This document shows positions 1-6,959 of a DNA stretch of 11,140 nucleotides, one piece after another. Source of the DNA: Bacteroidales bacterium (GTDB lineage: Bacteria > Bacteroidota > Bacteroidia > Bacteroidales > UBA932). Location of the stretch: contig JAFWPT010000077.1 of the NCBI GenBank assembly GCA_017509375.1, forward strand, positions 1-11,140, given 5' to 3'. Positions within the stretch are counted from its first letter, which is position 1, and the number at the start of each line of letters is the position of its first letter. Under the pieces are notes generated by a model. The model did no database searches, had not been told where the DNA came from, and saw only the letters and a program-made list of their open reading frames with translations. Made by a program: the position numbers and the translations under genes.

Positions 1-591
1 CAGATACAATACATCAAAGGTTTTATCTCCGAGGCAGCAGCCGCCTTGTACGGAAGCAACTTCAAAGACCCCGCAGCAGGCTATGCCAAGTATATCGATG
101 TGGATTCTTTCGTGGACTATTGGCTGGTGTTTGAAGTTATGTGCAATCACGAACTGGGGAATCCGGGAAGCGTCTATATGCATAAAGACCGCGGAGGCAA
201 GCTGGTCGCAGGCCCCTGCTGGGACTTCGACTGGGGCATCCTGTCCTTCTTCACTTCAAGAGGGGATAAGGAACTCGTAAACCGGCATGCTATCTGGTAT
301 GAAAGGCTGTTCCAGGATCCGGAATTCGCTTCCAAGGTACAGCAGCGCTTCCGGCAGCTCTTGCCGCAACTGAATACTATCCCCGCCTATATGGACGAGT
401 GCGAAGCTTTACTCTCCAGAAGCGCCAAACTGAATTTCAGTATGTGGAATCCTGCCGAAGACATGTCCATGAACAACGGCAACATCATCAACGGCGACGA
501 GTACATGGACTTCCACAGCGCCGTACAAAGGCTTAAAGACAATTATCTCAAGCACTTGAGGGTAATCGATAACAAATTGGCGGCAAACTAG
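1..591 (+). CDS. CotH-family protein, C-terminal part (5' end outside window)
   Basis: The frame is open from base 1, so the gene starts upstream; 196 codons are visible, ending in TAG. The visible part carries the CotH-family core: a segment around a conserved Asn (CNHELGNPGSVYMHKD), then GGKL and GPCWDFDWG. In this family the WDFD Asp is the metal-binding, DFG-like residue of an atypical protein-kinase fold. The rest (residues about 85-196) is helical and polar, as in family C-termini. Founding members phosphorylate Bacillus spore-coat proteins. In Bacteroidales, homologues are mostly predicted secreted proteins of unknown target. The N-terminus, with any signal peptide or extra domain, cannot be seen. 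The gene converges on the sulfatase with 33 bp between stop codons and no strong terminator hairpin there. Family assignment is fairly firm; kinase activity and substrate are not known. Confidence 0.82.
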   Translation, partial: QIQYIKGFISEAAAALYGSNFKDPAAGYAKYIDVDSFVDYWLVFEVMCNHELGNPGSVYMHKDRGGKLVAGPCWDFDWGILSFFTSRGDKELVNRHAIWYERLFQDPEFASKVQQRFRQLLPQLNTIPAYMDECEALLSRSAKLNFSMWNPAEDMSMNNGNIINGDEYMDFHSAVQRLKDNYLKHLRVIDNKLAAN

Positions 592-624
592 GGGCCTCGG
601 TCACTCCGGACTGTATCCGCTTTC

Positions 625-2157
625 TCAGCCGGGATAGTTGATGTCCATTTTGAACTGCTCTACGGGAAGCACTGTTTCCCTGTGGTTCTCACGCACTATT
701 TCCCACATCCTCTCCACTATCTCCGGATGTTCCGCCGACAGGTCGGTGGTCTCGCGCGGGTCTTCCGCCAAATTATAGAGCTCCATCTCGTTGTTGCCCT
801 TCCGGACCTTCATTAGCAGGCCTTTCCACTCTCCTATGCGAACGGCTACCCATCCTTTCGCACCCGGGAATTCCCAGTAGAGGTACTCGTGCTCTTTCTG
901 GGCCTTGTCTTGTCCGCATATAGTGGGAACGAAGGAGATGCCGTCGTTGGCTGGAGCTTCAGTGCCTGCCAGCTCTGCAAAAGTGGGCATGAGGTCTGCG
1001 AAATAGGCCAGGTGCGCCGTCTTGCGTGCCTTCAGCCTGTCTCCCCAGGCCAGGATGAAAGGCATACGGATACCGCCCTCGTGCAGGGAACTCTTGCCCC
1101 AGCCGGCAGCGCAGCTGAATGGTCCGCCGCTTTGGAAGTATTCCATGGGGGAGTTTCCGTTGTGGGCAGGACCGTTGTCGGAGGTGACTATGAAGATGGT
1201 GTTGTCCCATATCCCGAGTTCCTTCAGCTTGGCAACCAGCTTGCCGACCTGGGTATCGATGTGGGTGACCATCGCGGCATAGGAGGCGTGGGGATAGCGT
1301 ACCGGCAGGTACATTCCGCCGTCGGGCCGCGGTTCTTCGTCTCCCAGTTTATTCACGTAATACATAATTTCGTCCTTCGGCGCCTGTACGGCACTGTGCG
1401 GCACGGTGGTAGTCCACATGACGAAGAACGGACTTCCGGCGTTGTCCGCTATAAACCGCTCAAGCTTGTCGTACATCAAGTCGCAGCTGTAATATTTGCC
1501 GCCGTAGCGGTCGTAGCTGGCCGGATCCATGGGATCGAGGCCCTCCGGGAGAGGCTCGCCCTGCATCACGGTCTCATTGCCGGTGGCAATCTTGCGGTCG
1601 TTCTCCCATAAGTGCGTCGGGTAGTAACTGTGGGCGAGAGCCTGGCAGTTGAAGCCGTAAAAGTAGTCGAAGCCCATCTTGTTGGGCGTGGAGTCGCTGG
1701 AAGGGAATCCGAGGCCCCATTTGCCCACCATCGCGGTCTTGTATCCGGCTTTCTGCATCATCGTGCCAATAGTCTCGGTGCCGGCAAGCATTGGGTACTG
1801 GCCTTCGTCGGTATCGTCCAGGAACAAGTCGTTCCAGCCTCTTTCGGAATGCTGGCCATGTTCCTGGTTGCCGCGTATCTGGCTGTGTCCCATATGCTGG
1901 CCGGTTACGATGCAGCAGCGGGACGGAGCTGAGAGCGGCGCGGCGGTATACATATCGGTAAACAGGATTCCGCGGGATGCGAGAGCGTCGATATTGGGGG
2001 TTTCTATCATCGTCTGCCCGTAACAGCCCAGGTCCCCGTAGCCGAGGTCGTCGAACATCAGGTAAATGATATTGGGCTTTTCCGGAGTCTTATTCGTGCC
2101 GGTGCAAGCGCAGGCAGCGGCGGCAGCGGCCGCAAGAATCAGTTTTTGGTTTTTCAT
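625..2157 (-). CDS. Lipoprotein sulfatase, S1 family, serine-type
   Basis: Predicted 510-residue sulfate-ester hydrolase, exported and lipid-anchored. I chose the ATG at 2157 over the TTG at 2166 because it gives a standard MKNQK lipoprotein signal; this runs through seven alanines to C16/C18, a loose lipobox. Alkaline-phosphatase-superfamily metal ligands are FDD (D36, D37) and DN (D327, N328). The formylglycine motif is S76-A-P-S-R80, so the nucleophile precursor is serine and needs an anSME-type maturase, not encoded here. Other active-site candidates are K146 in GKWGLG, H254 in VPHSAVQAP and K355 in GKSSLHEGGIR. The usual GKWH histidine is Gly148; I believe some bacterial S1 subfamilies share this. 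Length is normal for the family and no frame break is seen. It is divergent from the symporter/phosphoesterase operon, suggesting a shared role in using a sulfated, perhaps phosphorylated, substrate. The substrate cannot be read from sequence. Confidence 0.93.
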   Translation of the reverse strand: MKNQKLILAAAAAAACACTGTNKTPEKPNIIYLMFDDLGYGDLGCYGQTMIETPNIDALASRGILFTDMYTAAPLSAPSRCCIVTGQHMGHSQIRGNQEHGQHSERGWNDLFLDDTDEGQYPMLAGTETIGTMMQKAGYKTAMVGKWGLGFPSSDSTPNKMGFDYFYGFNCQALAHSYYPTHLWENDRKIATGNETVMQGEPLPEGLDPMDPASYDRYGGKYYSCDLMYDKLERFIADNAGSPFFVMWTTTVPHSAVQAPKDEIMYYVNKLGDEEPRPDGGMYLPVRYPHASYAAMVTHIDTQVGKLVAKLKELGIWDNTIFIVTSDNGPAHNGNSPMEYFQSGGPFSCAAGWGKSSLHEGGIRMPFILAWGDRLKARKTAHLAYFADLMPTFAELAGTEAPANDGISFVPTICGQDKAQKEHEYLYWEFPGAKGWVAVRIGEWKGLLMKVRKGNNEMELYNLAEDPRETTDLSAEHPEIVERMWEIVRENHRETVLPVEQFKMDINYPG

Positions 2158-2163
2158 AACAAG

Positions 2164-2195
2164 CAATTATAGCCAATATTTGGAGATTCTGCAAA
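2164..2195 (-). promoter_or_regulatory. Candidate promoter of the sulfatase gene
   Basis: Read on the minus strand, TTTG (2195-2192) is followed after 20 nt by TATAATTG (2171-2164), a 7 of 8 match to the Bacteroidetes -7 element TAnnTTTG. The spacing is ideal, but the -7 lies so near the ATG at 2157 that the transcript would have almost no leader. It physically overlaps the forward promoter at 2179-2211. The match is tentative; a promoter further upstream would lie inside the symporter gene. Confidence 0.35.
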
Positions 2196-2211
2196 ATAAT
2201 GGTTATTTTTG
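2179..2211 (+). promoter_or_regulatory. Bacteroidetes-type promoter of the symporter/phosphoesterase operon
   Basis: TTTG at 2179-2182 and TATTTTTG at 2204-2211 match the -33 TTTG / -7 TAnnTTTG pattern of the Bacteroidetes primary sigma factor, with a 21-nt spacer. Transcription should start near 2216, leaving about 15 nt before the ATG at 2232. This argues against the in-frame ATG at 2199, which would lie inside the promoter. Confidence 0.6.
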
Positions 2212-2231
2212 CTTCAACAAACTTACTGAAA

Positions 2232-3818
2232 ATGGCTTTCATCGACTGGTTGATTGTAGCTGTCTTTTTGGGTGCCCTGGTCACCATAGGCTACCTTTTT
2301 TCGCACAAAAACAAGAACATAGAAGATTACTTCGTGGCCGGACGCTCCATGCCCGGCTGGCTGGTGGCTATAGCCGCCACCGGAACCACCATCAGCGCCG
2401 GTACTTTCGTGGGTTCTCCCGAGCTTGGTTTCAACACCAATCTTACATACGTGCTGAACCTGCTTGGGTCCATAGTGGGAGGTTGTCTTGTCGCTGCGCT
2501 CATCCTGCCCAAGCTGTACAATGCCAAGACTATCACCATCTACGGCTTCATCGGGGACCGTTTCGGCAACAGTTCCAAGCAGGCTAACTCCGTGATGTTC
2601 CTCATCGGCCAGCTGCTTACCAGCGGCAGCCGCCTGTTCATCGCCGCCATTGCCATCAGCGTCATCGCGTTCGGCAGCATACAGTTCCAGTTTATGGTGT
2701 GGAGCATCATAATCCTCGGCCTGGTTTCCACTTTCTATACTATGATGGGAGGCATCAAGGGCTTGCTCTACATAGACACGTTCCAGACCCTGCTGATGAT
2801 TTTCACCGGGGTAGTGGGTCTGGTGATAATAGCCTGCGACTTGAATGGCCTCAGCTTGAGGGAAGTATGGCAGACGCTTACCGCCGACGGCATGGTGAAG
2901 GCACCGGCCGCATCTGGAGTGGCCCCGGGAATGGCTGCGGACGGCACCCTGAACGGCTGGGTCTCGGGAAGCAAGGTGCAGATGTTCGACCCCAGCGTGG
3001 ACTTCTCCAAGCCTTACACCATACTTGGCGGCCTGATCGGAGTGGCCTTCTTCAAAATCGCACAATATACTACAGACCAGGAGTTTGTGCAGCGCCAGCT
3101 GGCCTGCAGGGATGTGCGCAAGGCGGGCCGTTCACTAGTGGCCTCCCAGCTTATCGCCCTGCCGGTAGTACTGATTTTCCTGTGCATCGGCCTCCTGCTC
3201 TATGTGAAGTACATCCACGACCCTGCTTGTGACGGAGCCCTGAGCACCGCCTTCTTCAGCGACGCCCGCGACATCTTCCCCCAGTACATCAAGAACCACA
3301 TTCCCGTGGGCGTACGCGGCCTGATGATTACCGGCCTGCTGGCGGCCGCACTGTCAAGCTTCAACTCCGCCATCAATTCCATGGCCTCCAGTTTCGTGGC
3401 CGACCTCTACCTGCCCCTGCGCGCAAAGCGGGGTAAAGCCGTAAAGAGCGACAAGGACCAGATTTCTTCTTCCCGCTGGATGGTAGGCCTGATGGGCATG
3501 ATGCTGACCGGCTTTGCAATAGTGACTTGTGTGATGCAGCAAAGCAGCGGCCTGAACCTGGTGGACTTCGCCACAGGCATCATGTGCTTTGCCTATGCGG
3601 GTATGATAGGCGTTTTCCTGACTGCAATCTTTACCAAGCGCGGCAACAGCCGCAGCGTCATCGCCGCCTTGATAGTGGGCGCCCTGATTATCATCCCTTT
3701 GATGTTCCAGAAAGAATTTTTCGGACATAATTACATTGCCTGGACCTGGTGGTGTCCCATCGGTGGCATTATTTCTACCCTTGTTTGTATGCTCGGAAAG
3801 CCCAAGAAAGCATTATGA
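2232..3818 (+). CDS. Sodium:solute symporter (SSS/SLC5 family)
   Basis: A 528-residue inner-membrane carrier, expected to couple Na+ entry to uptake of an organic solute. The in-frame ATG at 2199 is upstream of the predicted transcription start, so I use the ATG at 2232, which opens directly into the first membrane segment. Family signatures are EDYFVAGRSMPGW (residues 31-43, end of the first cytoplasmic loop), the following GTTISAGTFVG in the unwound first core helix, and ALSSFNSAINSM (about residue 372 onward), where the family places Na+-site serines. Roughly 13 hydrophobic segments are visible. A long extracytoplasmic or loop section rich in Gly, Ala and Ser lies around residues 215-255. 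The stop overlaps the next start (ATGA), so it is translationally coupled to the phosphoesterase. That pairing, with a sulfatase opposite, suggests it imports the product released outside the membrane, such as a sugar, polyol or acid. The substrate is not determinable here. Confidence 0.92.
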   Translation: MAFIDWLIVAVFLGALVTIGYLFSHKNKNIEDYFVAGRSMPGWLVAIAATGTTISAGTFVGSPELGFNTNLTYVLNLLGSIVGGCLVAALILPKLYNAKTITIYGFIGDRFGNSSKQANSVMFLIGQLLTSGSRLFIAAIAISVIAFGSIQFQFMVWSIIILGLVSTFYTMMGGIKGLLYIDTFQTLLMIFTGVVGLVIIACDLNGLSLREVWQTLTADGMVKAPAASGVAPGMAADGTLNGWVSGSKVQMFDPSVDFSKPYTILGGLIGVAFFKIAQYTTDQEFVQRQLACRDVRKAGRSLVASQLIALPVVLIFLCIGLLLYVKYIHDPACDGALSTAFFSDARDIFPQYIKNHIPVGVRGLMITGLLAAALSSFNSAINSMASSFVADLYLPLRAKRGKAVKSDKDQISSSRWMVGLMGMMLTGFAIVTCVMQQSSGLNLVDFATGIMCFAYAGMIGVFLTAIFTKRGNSRSVIAALIVGALIIIPLMFQKEFFGHNYIAWTWWCPIGGIISTLVCMLGKPKKAL

Positions 3819-5440
3819 AACGTTTCCTTTTGATTCTGGCCTCGTGCCTGTGCGGCTCCGCCGTTTTCGCCGGCAATATCAGCGGGCGGGTAACATGTGG
3901 CACCGCTCCCGTGAAGGGCGTGCCCGTATCCGACGGAGTATCCATAGTCCTTACTGATTCAAACGGCAGATATTCAATCGATTCCGACAAGTCCGACGGG
4001 ACGGTTTTCATAGTTACTCCCGCCGGCTATATCGCCCGCAGCATAGACGGGCTCCGTCCGGGTTTCTGGCAGCCCCTGCACCTTCCGGCAGAACAGGAAG
4101 AGATACACGATTTCGTGTTGGAAAAGCAGATTCAGCGCCGCTACACCATAGTTCTGCTGGCCGACATGCATCTTACCAACGATCCCGCCCGCGATGATAT
4201 CCAGCGTTTCAAGGCGGAGGTGATGCCGGTGGTGCGCCGTGAGACCGCAGCTTCGCAGCATCCTATCTACACCGTGAACCTGGGCGATACCACCCACGAT
4301 ATCTATTGGGGCGAGTTTCAGTTCAACGAGTCCGACGGCCTGCGCCTGCTGCAGGACCTCTGCTATCCTACGCCTATGTACACAGTGATGGGCAACCACG
4401 ACCACGACCCTTCGATAGTGGGCGAAGATGTGGACCGTCGTGCAGGCTGGCGGGAGAGGGATTGCTGGGGACCCGGCCAGTTTTCCGTGAACATAGGCGA
4501 CGACCACTGGATATTTCTGGATAACATTTATTACGTAAACGTAGAAGGAAAGGGCAAGAAGGCCCCGGGCGTAAAAGGTGACCGCAGCTATAAGAGCATA
4601 CTTACCGAAGCCCAGTTTGCCTGGCTTCAAAAGGACCTTGACCTGGTGGACGAAGACGCCCGTATCTTCATATGCACGCATGCCCCGGTGCTGTATTCGG
4701 GCCGGGAATCCGGCCTGTTGATGCCGCGCGCCCAGGTGGAACGGCTGCATGCGCTCGTGGAGCCTTTCAAGGAGGGGGCCACGGTGTTTTCCGGGCATAC
4801 GCACCGTAACGACATCTGCGACCATGCCGATTTCCCCAAACTGCACCAGCGTACGCTGCCGGCTACTTCCGGGATAATGTGGACCACTCCCCAGGGCTGG
4901 CCGCTATACAGCAGCGACGGCGCCGATGCCGGTATATGGATTGCCGAGTTTGAATCCGGAAAGGAACCTCATTACAGGCTGGAAACCTATGCTTACGGTG
5001 AAAAATACTACCGTTTCTACGACCTGAATTCCGTGGGAGAAGCATACCGTGCCAGCGAGGGCGTAAAGAAACAACAGGAATTGTATTCCGACACCCGTCT
5101 GGACTACGGCAAGAAGAAATGGCGTAACTATGTGATGCTCAACTACTGGGGCTGGGAGCCCGGAGACCGCGTGGAGATGATTGAAAAGAACAAGAAACTG
5201 AAGGTCCAGCAGACTCAGTACGAAGATCCCACCAAGAACTTTGCCTACGAACTGCCCCGTTTGATGAATCCGTACAAACACAGCCGCAAGAGTTCAAAGG
5301 ATGTTACCTACCACATGTTCGTGGCCAAGACATCCTCTCCCAAGACTCCTGTACAGATAAAAATTTACGCCGCCGACGGCAGCGTAAAATTTGAACAGAC
5401 CTTCCAGCGGCCCTGCCCTTTCGAGCCGGACAAGCGCTGA
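3815..5440 (+). CDS. Secreted calcineurin-like metallophosphoesterase (three-domain type)
   Basis: A 541-residue exported phosphoesterase. The ATG at 3815 overlaps the symporter stop by 4 bp and starts a clean type-I signal peptide (MKRFLLILAS..., probable cut after AVFA, residue 19), so the longer frame from 3749 is rejected. Residues about 20-105 form a carboxypeptidase-regulatory-like beta sandwich (ISGRVTCG...VLTDSNGRYSI). The catalytic domain follows: DMH (D117, H119), GD (157-158), GNHD (193-196), THAP (H289) and GHTH (327-330), the full two-metal ligand set. Residues about 400-541 form a C-terminal domain with WGWEPGD. This resembles the Bacteroidetes architecture with dedicated N- and C-terminal metallophosphoesterase domains. 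It probably hydrolyses phosphomono- or diesters in the periplasm. Coupling to the symporter suggests it makes that carrier's substrate; this is inference. Confidence 0.93.
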   Translation: MKRFLLILASCLCGSAVFAGNISGRVTCGTAPVKGVPVSDGVSIVLTDSNGRYSIDSDKSDGTVFIVTPAGYIARSIDGLRPGFWQPLHLPAEQEEIHDFVLEKQIQRRYTIVLLADMHLTNDPARDDIQRFKAEVMPVVRRETAASQHPIYTVNLGDTTHDIYWGEFQFNESDGLRLLQDLCYPTPMYTVMGNHDHDPSIVGEDVDRRAGWRERDCWGPGQFSVNIGDDHWIFLDNIYYVNVEGKGKKAPGVKGDRSYKSILTEAQFAWLQKDLDLVDEDARIFICTHAPVLYSGRESGLLMPRAQVERLHALVEPFKEGATVFSGHTHRNDICDHADFPKLHQRTLPATSGIMWTTPQGWPLYSSDGADAGIWIAEFESGKEPHYRLETYAYGEKYYRFYDLNSVGEAYRASEGVKKQQELYSDTRLDYGKKKWRNYVMLNYWGWEPGDRVEMIEKNKKLKVQQTQYEDPTKNFAYELPRLMNPYKHSRKSSKDVTYHMFVAKTSSPKTPVQIKIYAADGSVKFEQTFQRPCPFEPDKR

Positions 5441-5472
5441 GCGGAACCGCCCTTGCAACAGGGCGGAACCGC
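5441..5472. terminator. Symmetric hairpin between convergent genes, probable bidirectional terminator
   Basis: CCGCCCT (5447-5453) pairs perfectly with AGGGCGG (5460-5466) around a 6-nt loop. After an AA/AA internal mismatch, GCGG (5441-5444) pairs with CCGC (5469-5472), giving 11 pairs in all. The 10-mer GCGGAACCGC occurs at both ends (5441-5450 and 5463-5472). No strong T-run follows on either strand (only CTTTAA on the plus side), so termination may be only partly intrinsic. Its position, filling the 43-bp gap between two convergent stops, supports the terminator role. Confidence 0.65.
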
Positions 5473-5483
5473 AGCTTTAATGA

Positions 5484-6851
5484 CTACTTCTTGATGTTCG
5501 GCAGCTCCAGACCGTAGTTCTTCCTGCGGTCTTCGCTCTTCAGCAGCAGGCTGAAGATGAAAGCCAGCACGCCGAAGCTGGAGAACACTATCATAGGTAT
5601 GGTGTAGCCTCCGGTGCTCTGTCTCAGGGACCCTATGAGCATGGGAACCAGGCAGAGGCCGATGTTCTGTACCCAGAAGATGAGGCAGTAAGCGCTGCCG
5701 AGAATCTTTTCATCGATAATCTTGGGAACTGAAGGCCACAGGGCTGCCGGTACAAGAGAGAAACTTACTCCAAGCACCACGATGAGCACCACTGCAAACC
5801 ATTTCTGGGGGAACAGTGGAAGCAGGAACGCGAAGCTCAGGTGGCAGGCGATCATGATTACCGAACCCAGCATCAGCATGCTGGCTCCTTTGCCAATACG
5901 GTCCAGGAAACCTCCCAGTATAGGGGTAAGCACCATTGCAAGGATGGGGAAGCAACTGAACAGCCGTGCTGCGGTGGCGGCATCTATTCCGAGAGTCTCT
6001 TCGAGGAAGTTGGGAGCATATCTCTGGAACGGGAAGATGGCGCTGTAGTAGAGCACGCAGAGCAATGCGACAATCCAGAACATCTTGCTCTTGAATATGG
6101 CGCCGAGGTCGCTCAGGTGGAATTCGTCTTCGGGAGACTTCTCGTCTGTAGCCAGGCCGGCTGCCACCAGTTCTTTGTCAAACTTGCGGTCCATTACGCC
6201 GAAGATGATGAAATTGATGAGGCCTATGCACAGCAGGGCGCCGCAGAAGCCGAGAGGGGCCAGAATGGAGCCGCCGGCGGCGTTGGAAATGATTGGCGCA
6301 ATCCACATTACGGCGAATACACCCAGACGGGCGATGGCCATCTCCAGGCCCATTGCCATAGCCATCTCTTTGCCTTTGAACCACTTAGCCAGAATCTTGG
6401 AGACGTTGGTGCCTTCCATTTCGCAGCCGCAGCCGAAAATCATGAAGCCCAGGGATGCCATTTTTGCGCTTGCAGGCATCTCCACCCACCAGCTGCCGAG
6501 CCACTGGGCGAAGCCGGTGGTCTGGAACCAGTTGCTTATGCCCACGAATTTGATGGCGGCGCCGGCAACCATGAGGCCGGCCGAAAGAACGCCGGAGAAG
6601 CGTACGCCCAGTTTGTCCAGGATAACGCCGGCGATAATCAGGAAACCGCACACGTTAAGTATGTACTCGGAGGCGGCGTAGGTGCCGAATACGCTGCTGT
6701 TCCAGCCCATGTTGCTTTCAACCAGTGATTTGAGGGGGGACATCACGTCCACGAACATGTAAGCGAAGAACATCATCAGTGCTACCAGCACCAGTACTGT
6801 CCACCGCGCCAGCGGTGAATCATTCATCAGTTTTGCAATTTTTTCTGCCAT
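5484..6851 (-). CDS. MFS transporter resembling MFSD1 (possible dipeptide carrier)
   Basis: A 455-residue major facilitator protein with about 12 membrane segments and a charged central loop (DRKFDKELVAAG...EKSPEDEF). The ATG at 6851 gives a short hydrophilic N-terminus (MAEKIAKLMNDSPLARW) before helix 1. The open frame upstream to 6989 overlaps the start of the divergent lysS and is not used. A motif-A-like GVILDKLGVRFSG lies at residues 75-87. KWFKGKEMAMAMGLEMAIARLG (from residue 156) closely recalls the KWFKGKEL..GL..S.ARIG stretch that I remember from animal MFSD1, a lysosomal dipeptide transporter. That match is from memory, so a peptide substrate is only a hypothesis. It ends against the hairpin at 5441-5472 and is divergent from lysS, 108 bp apart. 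The best reverse-strand -7 candidate (TATATTCG, 6923-6916) has one mismatch and no -33 TTTG. Confidence 0.85.
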   Translation of the reverse strand: MAEKIAKLMNDSPLARWTVLVLVALMMFFAYMFVDVMSPLKSLVESNMGWNSSVFGTYAASEYILNVCGFLIIAGVILDKLGVRFSGVLSAGLMVAGAAIKFVGISNWFQTTGFAQWLGSWWVEMPASAKMASLGFMIFGCGCEMEGTNVSKILAKWFKGKEMAMAMGLEMAIARLGVFAVMWIAPIISNAAGGSILAPLGFCGALLCIGLINFIIFGVMDRKFDKELVAAGLATDEKSPEDEFHLSDLGAIFKSKMFWIVALLCVLYYSAIFPFQRYAPNFLEETLGIDAATAARLFSCFPILAMVLTPILGGFLDRIGKGASMLMLGSVIMIACHLSFAFLLPLFPQKWFAVVLIVVLGVSFSLVPAALWPSVPKIIDEKILGSAYCLIFWVQNIGLCLVPMLIGSLRQSTGGYTIPMIVFSSFGVLAFIFSLLLKSEDRRKNYGLELPNIKK

Positions 6852-6944
6852 ATAAAAGTTTTGTCGTTGAATCCGAATGCGAGTCTGCAGATATTTTTGG
6901 ATAGACCTTAGGTTGCGAATATAGTAAAAAACACCGAAAAAATG

Positions 6945-6952
6945 TATCTTTG
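6945..6952 (+). promoter_or_regulatory. -7 promoter element of lysS
   Basis: TATCTTTG is a perfect match to TAnnTTTG and ends 7 nt before the ATG at 6960. No TTTG is found 19-21 nt upstream; that region holds A-tracts instead. The predicted transcript begins within a few bases of the start codon. Confidence 0.55.
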
Positions 6953-6959
6953 TGCCGTT

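Noticed and set aside
592..624. Possible terminator between the CotH gene and the sulfatase
   Set aside because: Only a 4-bp CGGA/TCCG stem is found, with no T-run; too weak to call.
889..1611. Long open frame on the plus strand opposite the sulfatase (240 codons)
   Set aside because: It is antisense to a clearly coding sulfatase with intact motifs; stop-poor antisense frames are expected in GC-rich genes, and the translation has no recognisable domain.
2199..2231. Upstream ATG adding 11 residues to the symporter
   Set aside because: It lies inside the predicted promoter, ahead of the likely transcription start, and the added residues do not resemble the family N-terminus.
5841..6728. Open frame on the plus strand opposite the MFS transporter (295 codons), and a similar one opposite the symporter (2223-3065, minus)
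   Set aside because: Both are mirror images of membrane-protein genes, rich in His, Gly, Ala and Glu with no domain, and neither has a promoter or neighbour relation.
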